From assembly GCF_000003815.2 (NCBI RefSeq), contig NC_049992.1, positions 1,183,628 through 1,234,144 of the forward strand: a DNA stretch of 50,517 nt. The letters are read 5' to 3'. The notes beneath the pieces are model-generated. The model made no database searches, was not told the origin of the DNA, and saw only the letters and a program-made list of their open reading frames with translations. Source of the DNA: Branchiostoma floridae (lineage: Eukaryota > Chordata > Leptocardii > Amphioxiformes > Branchiostomatidae). Below are positions 29,761 through 39,579 of this stretch, piece after piece. Each line of letters opens with the position of its first letter. The first letter of the stretch is position 1. Position numbers and translations under genes: made by a program.

Positions 29761-31315
29761 TAACCCTCCGCACCTGTGTTCCCGATCATGACGGCGGGCG
29801 CCACCAGTGAGTCCGGGAAGACCTGCTGGATGGTCTCCTGTACCGCCATGTACGCAGGACACTCCTGCCCGCTCGGGGAGACGGGCGCGGGAACCAGGGA
29901 CGAAACCACTTGCACCTGCACCCGGGGGTCGCCGATCACCCTGACGTCATGATCCAGAACTTCCTAGATTTGGGCGACAAATATTGTTTATCCAATAACC
30001 TATCTGAACAGCCTAGGTGCAGCCATTATGCTAAATTTTCAGGTCTGTTCACAACTTGTAACACATATTTCGGCAAAGTACATTGATGTAGATGCATTTA
30101 ATTAATAATGTAATGCAGGGATTAATAATATGAAACTAACATTTACTTGATCAATGTTGCATCTCTACGTTATTAGAGATTACCTGTATCGTCTGTCTGG
30201 GATGGACTCGGTGGTTGACGATGGCGACGGCTTCAGGAGCGATGACGTTCTCCTTGACCCCGGCGTGAAACCGCGTGACTGCTGTGGTGGTTCTGCACAA
30301 CGCGTTCGTGGCTGCCTTCAGGCTCATAACCCAGCGCATGACGGGAGCGAAGAGCCACAGGTTGGACGATACCACCCGATGGGGGAGGCTCATTTCCGTA
30401 GCGAGGTGCTCGGCGAGGTCTCGCTCGGGGCCGGAACCCCAGAGGTTCGGCTGGGGGTTCCTCTCTAAGTTGGTAACGGCCTGAGACAGAACGCCTATCG
30501 CGGACTCCTTCTCAGGCATGGAGCCGTGTCCTCCCTTCATCCGGACACTCAGCTTCACCGTTAGGGACCCCTTCTCTGTGACGCCTATCAGGGCCACTTT
30601 CTTGCCTACCCCCGGGACTAACCCTTTGGTTACAGTAAGGCCCTCATCTAAAATAAACTCAAGTTTTACTCCGCGATTTTCCAGCAGTTCTCCTATTTTC
30701 TTCGCTCCGTCGTGACCACCAACCTCCTCGTCGTGCCCGTACGCGAGGTACAAAGTCCGTCTCGGTCGATGACCCCTCTTCAGGTGAAACTCTAGCGCCT
30801 CTAACTGCCCCATGACGTTGTGTTTGTCGTCTATGGTTCCCCTGCCGTACACAAACCCGTCTTTCCGCTGCCCGGAGAAGGGCTCGGCGTCCCAGCCGGG
30901 TTCCTCTGTCACGGGAACCACGTCCAGATGCGCCGCCAGGAGACCCGGCTGGAGCGAGCCGTCCGTCCCCTCCACACGGTACAGCAGGCTGAAGTTCCCC
31001 ACAACCTCTCTGGTCACCAGCGGCGAGGAGTGAACCACGGGGAAACTGTCCTGGATAAAGGCGGCGAACTTGAGCAGTTCCTGTGGCGTCCCCCGTCCCG
31101 GCTCGTACGAGACGGTGCGGAAGGTGATCGCCCGGCCGAGCCTGTCCAGCCGGTCTGTGGAGGCAGGGATGAAGTCCTGGTCTGTGACGTCACAGGGCGG
31201 GGGGGCGGGTCTGGTAGGAAGGGAACGTGAGGGTTCGCACCGCTACAATCACGATCACACACATCAGGGGGACGCCGACATACTGTAGCAACCTTCGTGC
31301 TGTAAACATGGTTTG

Positions 31316-31326
31316 AACTTGACCTT
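31316..31326 (-). promoter_or_regulatory. AAGGTCAAGTT element before PM20D1 copy 1 ATG
   Basis: The 11-nt string lies just upstream of the copy 1 start codon and is repeated at the same spot before copy 2. It contains the nuclear-receptor half-site AGGTCA. Shared descent explains the match; a regulatory role is only a suggestion. Confidence 0.25.
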
Positions 31327-32368
31327 ATCCGCAGAGTAAACAATGCTGCTAGATTTAAGTCGGTCGGAATAGATCCTAAAGACAAAGCAAGCCTCAGGCG
31401 TGCACTTTCATGTAACAGAGCCGGGAAAGTGGAAGGTTGAAAGTTCAAACCGCAATGTTTGTCCAGTGACGGCAGGTATCCAGGTCTACCTGATACCGTA
31501 GCGTCAGTTAGTGAAAGGCCCGGCATCGTATAGTCGGTTCTATTTCTGGCCTTTTTTGTGGTGGTGGTGGTGGTTGGATTGTGTGCGTGCGGGGGGGGGG
31601 GGGGGCGATTCAAAGCGTATGGAAGTGCAATTCTGCTCAGAGAGAAACCCAACTTGTCACAACTTTTTATTATTGACTGAAAAAAAAAACGAAGTAGCAA
31701 AGGTTCAATAAACAAAAAATATCTCTTTTTTGGGGGGGGGGGGGATTAATCCCCGCCAGTCGGTAAGAGAGTTTTACACTGCTGCATGCAGGCCACACCT
31801 TCACCGCACGTTTCTGCAACGATTCTGCTCAGTTCAAGGCCAAGCGACCCTCTGAGCGTTTCACCAATCCCGTAAGAAGAATGCTAAAACTGTCGTTCGA
31901 CCAGGTACGTAGTTCTTTGTTCTATGTGGTGAGACGCCACGCCAGAACAATCCCGTACACCTTTGTGCCGTGACAACACCGCAGAACAAAATCTACACAA
32001 AATGTCGGCTCTCCGCAAATATTCATAAGTCTCAAGTCGACCACGGCTGTTTCGAGGTAAGGGTCGCTTCAAGATGTAATAATGCGATAGATACCGGTAG
32101 GTGGTGAGGTACATGTTCCATTGAAGCAGCGGTTATGGTCGGGGGAACAGAAGTGGTCGCGATGTTTACCTTGGTGATAATGTTTTGTTTCCGGGTCGAA
32201 ACAGTGGTCGAGACAAGGACAGTTTTCGTTTCAGGGCCTTTACCTTTGACATATTACCTTAGTAGAATTCCTGTCGCCGCACATGTATGCGTTCTGATCT
32301 CTGTGAAAGGGCTTATTGATACCAACATGTTGGACCCTAATACGTCACCTATCGTGACCTAATGATTG

Positions 32369-33000
32369 ATTAATGAATGAATGAATGAAGACCTTTATTG
32401 TACAATTTTGCCCAACCGGGCTAAGTACAGGTCACAACAAGTCAGGATATATACATACATAAAAGTGTCACAAATCTAGTCTAACACATAAGTTCGGCTT
32501 CTTCTCGCTTCTTGGTAATAGTGAAAATGTAGGACTGTATGGGTTTCGCTATTGTCGGTTTGTCAAAACGCATGAGAAATATAAACTTGTCAGTGCTACT
32601 CATGTGTCTAAAATGAGGGAATCTACTTTCTATATAACTAAATAGAGTATTTCTATCATTCGCATACATGTCGCAATCAACAGTGAAGTGCACTTCATCT
32701 TCTACCATGTTTGAGGTACAAAATTGGCAGACTCTTTGTTCTAGAGGAGTGCGGTTGTGCCTTCCTGATTCAATTCGCAGTCGGTGGCAACTGATTCTTA
32801 GTTTAGCAATGGTAGTTCTATGCCGAATGTTTGTAATTTTCAAATACTGCTCTTCATTGTATGTGGATGTGATCCTCAGACGAGTAGTCGTCAGCACGGC
32901 GCGAGTTGCAAAGCATGGGAGAGCCCAGAACCATGACGAACGTAATACTATGTAAAACAAGAAGAAGAACGTTATTGCACGACAATTGTACATGGTACAA
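32369..33000 (-). mobile_element. 5'-truncated LINE 3' end on the - strand
   Basis: The frame 33014-32481 on the - strand holds IAKLRISCHRLRIESGRHN, RVCQFCTSNMVEDEVHF and DCDMYANDR, the cysteine-histidine segment at the C-terminus of many non-LTR retrotransposon ORF2 proteins. The 3' end is CAATAAAGGTC followed by (TTCA)n near 32369-32390. It occupies the gap between the two PM20D1 promoters. Confidence 0.8.
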
Positions 33001-33239
33001 TGACTATTACACAAGGTACAAAATATATGTATAAAATAGGACTTAACATCATAATTAACATAACGATAAGGGCTAATACAAGTCTTTTATATAGTGTTAC
33101 ATAATGGAGTTGGGCTTAAATCATGGGTTTCGGTATTCTTTCTGATAACAAAACAGTCCGTCATATATTTACCTATCTTTGCGTTATGGGAGTTGTGGCA
33201 TCTAAAGATATATACAAATCGTTCTGTAGCAGTGAGAAC

Positions 33240-33620
33240 TAGACTTTTGGGAGGGGGTAGATTTCTAGCGAGGGCACGCCCTCAAAGTCGATTCTTTCAC
33301 ATGCAAAGAAGCCAATTATCACCGATCTCGTTGCACGCGAGGAACAGGGATAAATATTTAATACCTATTGTCTGTTGATCACAAAGGAATATTTTGTCGA
33401 TCTTCTTTCTAATAGTTTGCTAGTTATTTGGAGTAGAACGTTCTCTTTGATAATGCAGCAAAGCCGTATTCTTACCTTGTAAGTTTTATAACTGCGTACC
33501 ACGATTTCTGTACAAATTTCGAAACTAAAACAGTTGATACAATTTCGAAACTAAAACAGTTGATACAAGGTATGTATGAAGACTGCATATTGTGCTCATT
33601 TAGCTTAAGGATTTTCTTCA
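33240..33620 (-). repeat. Dispersed repeat shared with 13020-13265
   Basis: Inverse of the repeat at 13020-13265, with an added direct duplication of AATTTCGAAACTAAAACAG at about 33516-33565. Confidence 0.5.
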
Positions 33621-34278
33621 ACGGCTCTTTTTTAATTGTTTCCTTTCCACAGACGTGTTGCGAATACATGTTTGTAAACCACATCTCCAAATATGTAATG
33701 TTTCCCCTATGTTTTAACAATAATCTCCAACTACCAGTATCATTTTTGGGAGGACAACTTGTAAAGGTGTTGATACACCTGTTTTGTCCTCCCTTCCACT
33801 TGTTTTTGCATGTGGTAAATTCAAATAAAGAAATAAAGAAATTTCAACACATTTCAATGTATGCATGGAAATAACACCAATCGATATAGAGGTAGGTAGG
33901 TAGGTAGATATCATCAAGAAGATTATTATGAAACGACATACCACCTTTTGAAATAACTCGGTTGAGCAAAACTGATAAAGGCAAAACAAAGTCAGCCATT
34001 ATATTTGATTGCCTTAGCTTTCTTTTGCCCACTTTACTAGCTCCAGCCAAGATGTTTTCAGCACAAACACAAGACAAAGTCCGACAACCATCTAAATGGC
34101 CTTTAACAATGATATCCTTTTGTCATTTTTAGCAGCTGCGGACACGAATCAACTTGAAGATGACTTCTGCAAAAAAAATAATAATTAGGTGGGAAGTGCT
34201 GAGATGAGACTTGCTTTGTACTTGAGACATATCTCTGCCGATTTAAATTAAGCACCGTTGTTTGTCTACTCATTGAAT

Positions 34279-34289
34279 AAGGTCAAGTT
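34279..34289 (+). promoter_or_regulatory. AAGGTCAAGTT element before PM20D1 copy 2 ATG
   Basis: Same 11-nt string as before copy 1, six bases upstream of the ATG. It may simply be conserved 5' UTR; no TATA box was seen nearby. Confidence 0.25.
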
Positions 34290-34295
34290 TAGACC

Positions 34296-36527
34296 ATGTC
34301 TACAGCACGAAGGCTGCTACAGTGGCTCGGCGTCCCCCTGACGTGTGTGATCATGATTGTGACGGTGCGAACTCTCACGTTCCCCTCCTACCAAACCCGC
34401 CCCCCGCCTTGTGACGTCACAGACCAGGACTTCATCCCCGCCTCCACAGACCGGCTGGACAGGCTCGGCCGGGCGATCACCTTCCGCACCGTCTCGTACG
34501 AGCCGGGACGGGGGACGCCACAGGAACTGCTCAAGCTCGCCGCCTTTATCCAGGACAGTTTCCCCGTGATCCACTCCTCGCCGCTGGTGACCAGAGAGGT
34601 TGTGGGGAACTTCAGCCTGCTGTACCGTGTGGAGGGGACGGACGGCTCGCTCCAGCCGGGTCTCCTGGCGGCGCATCTGGACGTGGTTCCCGTCACAGAG
34701 GAACCCGGCTGGGACGCCGAGCCCTTCTCCGGGCAGCGGAAAGACGGGTTTGTGTACGGCAGGGGAACCATAGATTCCAAACAAACTCTCATGGGACAGC
34801 TGGAGGCGCTAGAGTCTCACCTGAAGAGAGGTCATAGATTTAGACGAACCTTGTACCTCGCGTTCGGACACGACGAGGAAGTTTTAGGGCACTATGGAGC
34901 GAAGAGGATCGCAGAACTGTTAGAACAACGCGGAGTAAAACTGGAGTTTGTTCTAGACGAGGGTTTTGCCGTAACGGAGAATTTTGTACCAGGGGTGACC
35001 AAGAAAGTGGCCCCGCTCAGCGTCACAGAGAAGGGTTACTTAACGGTGAAGCTGCGTGTCCGGATGAAGGGAGGCCATGGCTCCATGCCTGAGAAAGAGT
35101 CCGCGATAGGCGTCCTGTCCCAGGCCGTTACCAACCTAGAGAGGAACCCCCAGCCGAACCTCTGGGGTTCCGGTCCCGAACGGGACCTCGCCGAGCACCT
35201 CGCTACAGAAATGAGCCTCCCCCATCGGGTGGTATCGTCCAACCTGTGGCTGTTTGCTCCCGTCATGCGCTGGGTTCTGAGCCTGAAGGCAGCCACGAAC
35301 GCGTTATGCAGAACCACCACAGCCGTCACGCGGTTTCACGCCGGGATCAAGGAGAACGTCATCGCTCCTGAAGCCGTCGCCATCGTCAACCACAGAGTTC
35401 ATCCCAAACAGACGATACAGGTGGTTATTGATAACTTAGGGATTCAATATCAAATTTACGTTGAATGTTTTAAGCTCGATACGTACGAGTATTTCTGCCA
35501 AATGATCATTCAAATTTATCTGATTATGAACTACATAACTCACTTAGTTGTAACACAAACAAAAGAAGCCGTTCATTTGCACACCCCATTTGCCTGTGTC
35601 TATCGTGAAGTTATCGAGGGGGGGGGGGGGTAATAATGCGAAGTTATGCAGTTGGACTGCATCGGTTTGGGATTTTGAAATCCCTTGCAGTTTAACAGAA
35701 GTGTGTGGTAATCTGTTGTGCAATTAACTGGCTTCTACTGTATTCCTATATGTGAACAGATCTGAAAATTTAGCCTAATGCCCTAAACTAGGTTGTTTGA
35801 GAGAAATTATTGCATAAACAATTTGTCGCCTGAATGTAGGAAGTTCTCGATCACGACGTCAGGGTGATCGGCGACCCCCGGGTGCAGGTGGAAGTGGTAC
35901 AGTCCCTGGTTCCCGCGCCCGTCTCCCCGAGTGGGCCGGAGTCTCCTGCGTACATGGCGGTACAGGAGACCATCCAGCAGGTCTTCCCGGACTCACTGGT
36001 GGCGCCGGCCGTGCAGACTGGATACACAGGTGCGTCATGTAGATGAAGTGCCTCTTTTGGTCGCCTTAAGGTTCCGGGTCGGAGTTCTAATCAGACCGGA
36101 GTTGTAGCCCTTTGGCCAGAAGGGGGCCGCCAACCTCCGATGGTAAAAGAAACTCCGGTCCGAGATCTTAACCTCGAGCACTTTCACACTTCCGAGCACG
36201 CACGCGCAGTGACAAAAATTATGGGTATTATGTCAAAGGTGATATATTCGTACTGCTTTTTGTTTTCAAATATGGTTCTTTCATTTTGCATCTCATGTTA
36301 TTTTGTTTTGTTGAACAGACGCTCGTCACTACTGGAAGCTCACGAGCGCCATCTACCGGTTCTCTCCGAACGTCATGGGTCCGGAGGATCTCGCGAGACT
36401 TCACGGCGTGAACGAGAGGATCTCCGTCCGGGACTACGAGAGGACGATGAACTTTTATTTCCACCTGATGCAGAACGTTGATAAACCTTTGGTGGGGAGG
36501 GGGCACGGGCATGAGGGGGACTTGTAA
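34296..36527 (+). CDS. PM20D1: PM20D1-like N-acyl-amino-acid synthase/hydrolase, copy 2, intact
   Basis: Exons 34296-35420, 35840-36029 and 36319-36527 (GT/AG sites, TAA stop) give 507 residues, close to the vertebrate PM20D1 length (about 500). Residues 10-28 are hydrophobic (signal peptide or anchor). Zinc and catalytic positions by family comparison: His127 and Asp129 in AAHLDVVPV, Asp160 in GRGTID, Glu194-Glu195 in GHDEE, Asp221 in LDEG and His467 in LHGVNERIS. The dimerisation/lid segment has MKGGHGSMPEKESA. Differences from the usual motifs are DSK in place of DDK after Asp160 and VLGHYGA in place of VGGHDGA after the Glu pair. The first exon also reads open past its donor, but the true end is the three-exon form. 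Head to head with copy 1. Expected to act outside cells on fatty-acyl amino acids such as N-acyl phenylalanine. Confidence 0.88.
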
Positions 36528-36588
36528 CGTTTTCAGCCTCTACTGCTACTTCTAGACAACACTACACAAAACCCCATGACTAGGGGTG

Positions 36589-36772
36589 CCGGTTAGTCCC
36601 TACCAGACTCCATAGGTTGCTGGAAGAACCGTAGAAATGGAACAAATAGAGAAGTAAGCCGGCTAGAGAATTACACACTGTACCAATCCTGTAGCTTCTA
36701 CCAGACTCCATAGGTCCATGGAAAACCGTAGAAATTGAAAAACTAGAGGAGTAAGCCGGCCAGAGAAGTCCA
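36589..36772 (+). repeat. Two-copy degenerate repeat 3' of PM20D1 copy 2
   Basis: TACCAGACTCCATAGGT ... CCGTAGAAAT ... AGTAAGCCGGC occurs twice about 110 bp apart. Confidence 0.6.
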
Positions 36773-36831
36773 GGCGGCTAGGGTGTTTGCCAAAGCGATG
36801 AAGACTTATATGACTCGTTCCACAATATGAC

Positions 36832-36860
36832 AATAAATACTGCTCTAATAGTTTAATAAA
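36832..36860 (+). terminator. Possible poly(A) signals of PM20D1 copy 2
   Basis: AATAAA at 36832-36837 and again at 36855-36860, about 300 nt after the stop codon on the same strand. Confidence 0.35.
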
Positions 36861-39241
36861 GGCATAAATTATGGGACAACACACTAATTTTCTTTTGGTT
36901 TTGTCAATGACATGCCAAGTCTACAGCTCTCCACTACTTTGTTTTGTCTCTTTCAGAAATGATATAAGTCAACAGAAAATCTACGGAAACAAGAGTAAAG
37001 TTTGAACTAAATTTAAAATGATGGAATATTCTGTCATATATCGGACTATGGTGTCGTACTGGGTTCGAATCCTGCCGTGCTGTCGATCCTGTGCCCTCGG
37101 GAATTGCACTTTACACGACTTTCCTCACTCCAACCAGGTGTAAACATGGTTGCCTGGCGTCGGTTGGGGAGGCAAAAGGCGGTGGGAGGAAAGGGTTGCC
37201 TTTTATTAATTTACTTCTTGGTTTGGCTGTCCAACTAGCCTGTGGCTATTACAAAGGGCTAGCCCTGCTGACAAAAACAGAGACAATACAAAAGGAATTG
37301 GACTAGGACAGGCTACTTATGAACTATAATATTCTTAGTACCAAAAAAGATAAATAGAGGGTTGTCTTCTCCCGAAACCGTGTCCTGGACACAGTGGATA
37401 ACAACTCACTTCCAAAATGGTCTAAAAAATCCAATGGGACTATCTATAACTTTCTCATTATCTTCAGGACCACTCCGTAGAGATTACCTCACATACACGC
37501 CGCACCCAGTATCTGCTTGGAGGTTAAGGGGACACATGCCCTAAGGCAGACTAAAGGGTGCGTCTCGCCATTATATTCAAAGCGTTCGCTTTAAGGTCAA
37601 ACAGGCCGTACGAGGTACCAAGACGACTCCAATCACCTAAGAACAATCATTGAACAAATTCTTGAGTAGTAACGAAATCAGTATTCAACATTGTGAAGAC
37701 GAACCTTGAGACGTCTTAGGAACTGAAGACATCGACCAGAATGCCTGTTAAGAAAGGATCCAAAGTCGGAGGTGAGAGCATAGCTAGTTATGGTGTGTAA
37801 ATCTGTGGTCACATTTGTCGTACAATTGTCGTCGTACGATATTTCAGCGTGGCCTAAACGGAACCGGCCTTCAATAAGGACATATGGCAAACCTTTTTCG
37901 CTGAATGTTGCACGGCTCGTCCAAGATTGTCGTACGAATGCCCCCAGTTTGCTGTCGTTAATGTGTATTACGACGTACTAGTATGTGACCCGGGCTTGGT
38001 AGATACCATTCGGTCTCAATTGGAGACATGCTCAAAGTATCATCTTTCTGACATAAACTAAAGGACGTGTGACAGTTCACCTGAGCAGCTTTGGTGCCGT
38101 GACTTGTAATCTCAAGGGTAATAATCAATATTGACGAATAGTATTTTATTTTGAAGTAATCCGTATAGATTATGATGGTAGATGCTTGTAGATCAAGTAC
38201 AAACGTGCCATATAAATACATGGAAGTCCATAATAATCAAGCTAACCCCCCTCCCACCATACAAGCAAGGTCACACATATTTGTTCTCGCCCGTATGACG
38301 TAGAAATGGCTGTCACGTTTCGCTGTAAGGAATATGAATGACGCAAACATTTTAAATTATAAATAACATCAAACAAAGGCCGTTTTAGATTAATTCATCT
38401 CCCCCCACCGAACTTAAATAAATATCTAGGTGTAGTGAGCTATATTCATATTAATATTTGATATACAGAAATACCACCCGTAAATGAAAAATGGAACAGT
38501 CTGAAGACCCCGTCTAACCACTTAAGGCTCAATGAATGTACTGAACCGTGTAATGATCGTCCATCGATCTCAAGGACATACGTTTATTTACGTGTAAAAC
38601 TACCCACTCCAAGTGACTACACACTGCTACAGGACTCAAAGCATACGTAGGCGGTAAGATTAGCACGTTTTTCCCGTCCCTGGTTTCCATAGCAATGACC
38701 TTTTCTCCGGTTGGCTAGTGAAGACTGTTTCGGCCCTTGGATACAGTCTTACCAACTGAAATATCTGAATGTAAATTAAATGCTACAGTTTTGTTAATCT
38801 TACCCGGTTATGACACACTGAGCCTCCGCAAACTATAGCTATAGATTTCTATTTGCCGATGCATGGATGAAACGATCAGACAGTAATAATGCCGTAATTA
38901 TTGTGTCCATGACCCATGAAAGGTATCCTGCCTCGGGCACAGATTAACCGTACTGTCGTTAGTCATGTATGTCAAACTACAAATCATGTAATCTCCAAGC
39001 AGATGTAAGATCAGCAATTTTTGGTGGGGCATTAAAACATCATGTTCCTGTCCTGTAATTTTGGTTTAAGTGGCTACAAAATGGCTCCCCAACACCTAAG
39101 GTAGGATTGTTGATATTTCTGATATTCGATATTTACGATATTCAATATTTCCGATATTCGTTTGGATATTTCACTCCGTGGCGATTAACTTTATCCTTGC
39201 ACATGAGCCCTGAACGTGTCTTATTCCACCCCCCCCCCCAG
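36861..39241. other. Intergenic between PM20D1 copy 2 and the FReD cluster
   Basis: SINE-like sequence at 37030-37400, then about 1.8 kb with no recognised feature, and a GATATT-rich stretch at 39107-39172 just before the isolated coiled-coil exon. Confidence 0.45.
37030..37400 (+). mobile_element. SINE-like repeat
   Basis: GGTTCGAATCC (B box), then GCACTTTACACGACTTTCC and CCAACCAGGTGTAAA; near the end ACACAGTGGATAACAAC also occurs in the copy at 29373. The middle holds unrelated sequence, so the element is probably interrupted. Confidence 0.5.
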
Positions 39242-39325
39242 GTCCTCTGACAAAACTAGCAGAAGAGAACCAGCAGATGGAGCAGGAGTTCGCCAGGATG
39301 CGCGCACAGTACGACCAACAAACGG
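39242..39325 (+). CDS. Isolated coiled-coil exon
   Basis: A C-rich tract and AG at 39241 are followed by an 84-nt open stretch with a good donor ACGG|GTAAAC, phase 1-1. The peptide PLTKLAEENQQMEQEFARM then RAQYDQQT has heptad-like spacing and is highly charged, typical of a coiled coil. It lies on the strand opposite the FReD genes and joins nothing nearby. It may belong to a larger + strand gene that encloses the FReD cluster. Only one exon is seen, so this is tentative. Confidence 0.42.
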
Positions 39326-39409
39326 GTAAACTTTCGCTGTTTAGCCTGATCTTAGATATAATGTGTGATATCTTTGCTTTAACTTTGCTGGAAATACTTT
39401 TATAATAGA

Positions 39410-39560
39410 TGAAACACGTCCAAGTTAAGCGATTCAACCAGATTCTTTTTATTTGCGCCATCTTAATTTGACAGAAGTGTAGTTAATCACAACATCATGC
39501 AATGCGCATAACCACTGCTACATTTTGCATGCGTCCATAGATCTGAATAAAAGAAGGGTC
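39410..39560 (-). repeat. Duplicated 3' flank of FReD gene A
   Basis: GATTCTTTTTATTTGCGCCA, TTTGACAGAAGT and CACTGCTACATTT match 43630-43830 downstream of gene B, showing that the duplication unit extends past the gene. Confidence 0.55.
39448..39453 (-). terminator. Possible poly(A) signal of FReD gene A
   Basis: AATAAA on the - strand about 130 nt after the final TGA. The duplicated flank of gene B near 43667 has lost the motif by substitution. Confidence 0.3.
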
Positions 39561-39579
39561 TACACGTATGTCACTTAAG

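Larger units (their letters stand above)
28870..31309 (-). pseudogene. PM20D1: PM20D1-like M20 peptidase, copy 1, frameshifted
   Basis: Three exons on the - strand: 31309-30184, 29963-29774 and 29078-28870 (TGA at 28872-28870), with the same junctions as the intact copy. Family knowledge: PM20D1 is a secreted two-zinc M20 enzyme that condenses or hydrolyses N-fatty-acyl amino acids. Motifs seen: AAHLDVVPV, YGRGTIDDK, GHDEEVGGHDGAK, LDEG and, in exon 3, RFHGVNERIS, so all zinc ligands are present. Seven C (G on + strand, 31199-31205) replace the six of copy 2, shifting frame and giving TGA after 39 codons. With six, the frame would run to the normal stop. Because the extra base lies in a homopolymer, a sequencing error is a real alternative to a pseudogene. 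Confidence 0.75.
31310..34295. other. Interval between the two PM20D1 promoters
   Basis: About 3 kb between divergent copies. Holds G tracts (31590, 31730), a LINE fragment and a dispersed repeat. Could act as a shared control region; no conserved block beyond the first bases next to each ATG was seen. Confidence 0.45.

Noticed and set aside
31014-31715. 233-codon open frame on the - strand at the PM20D1 copy 1 start
   Set aside because: It is in a different frame from the real exon 1, has low-complexity proline and threonine stretches, and no homology I can recognise.
34317-34792. Two long - strand frames over PM20D1 copy 2 exon 1
   Set aside because: Antisense shadows of a GC-rich exon; similar shadows appear on the + strand over copy 1.
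35421-35633. Read-through extension of PM20D1 copy 2 exon 1
   Set aside because: The frame stays open past the GT donor, but joining to 35840 restores conserved PM20D1 sequence, and copy 1 has the same border with different sequence beyond it.
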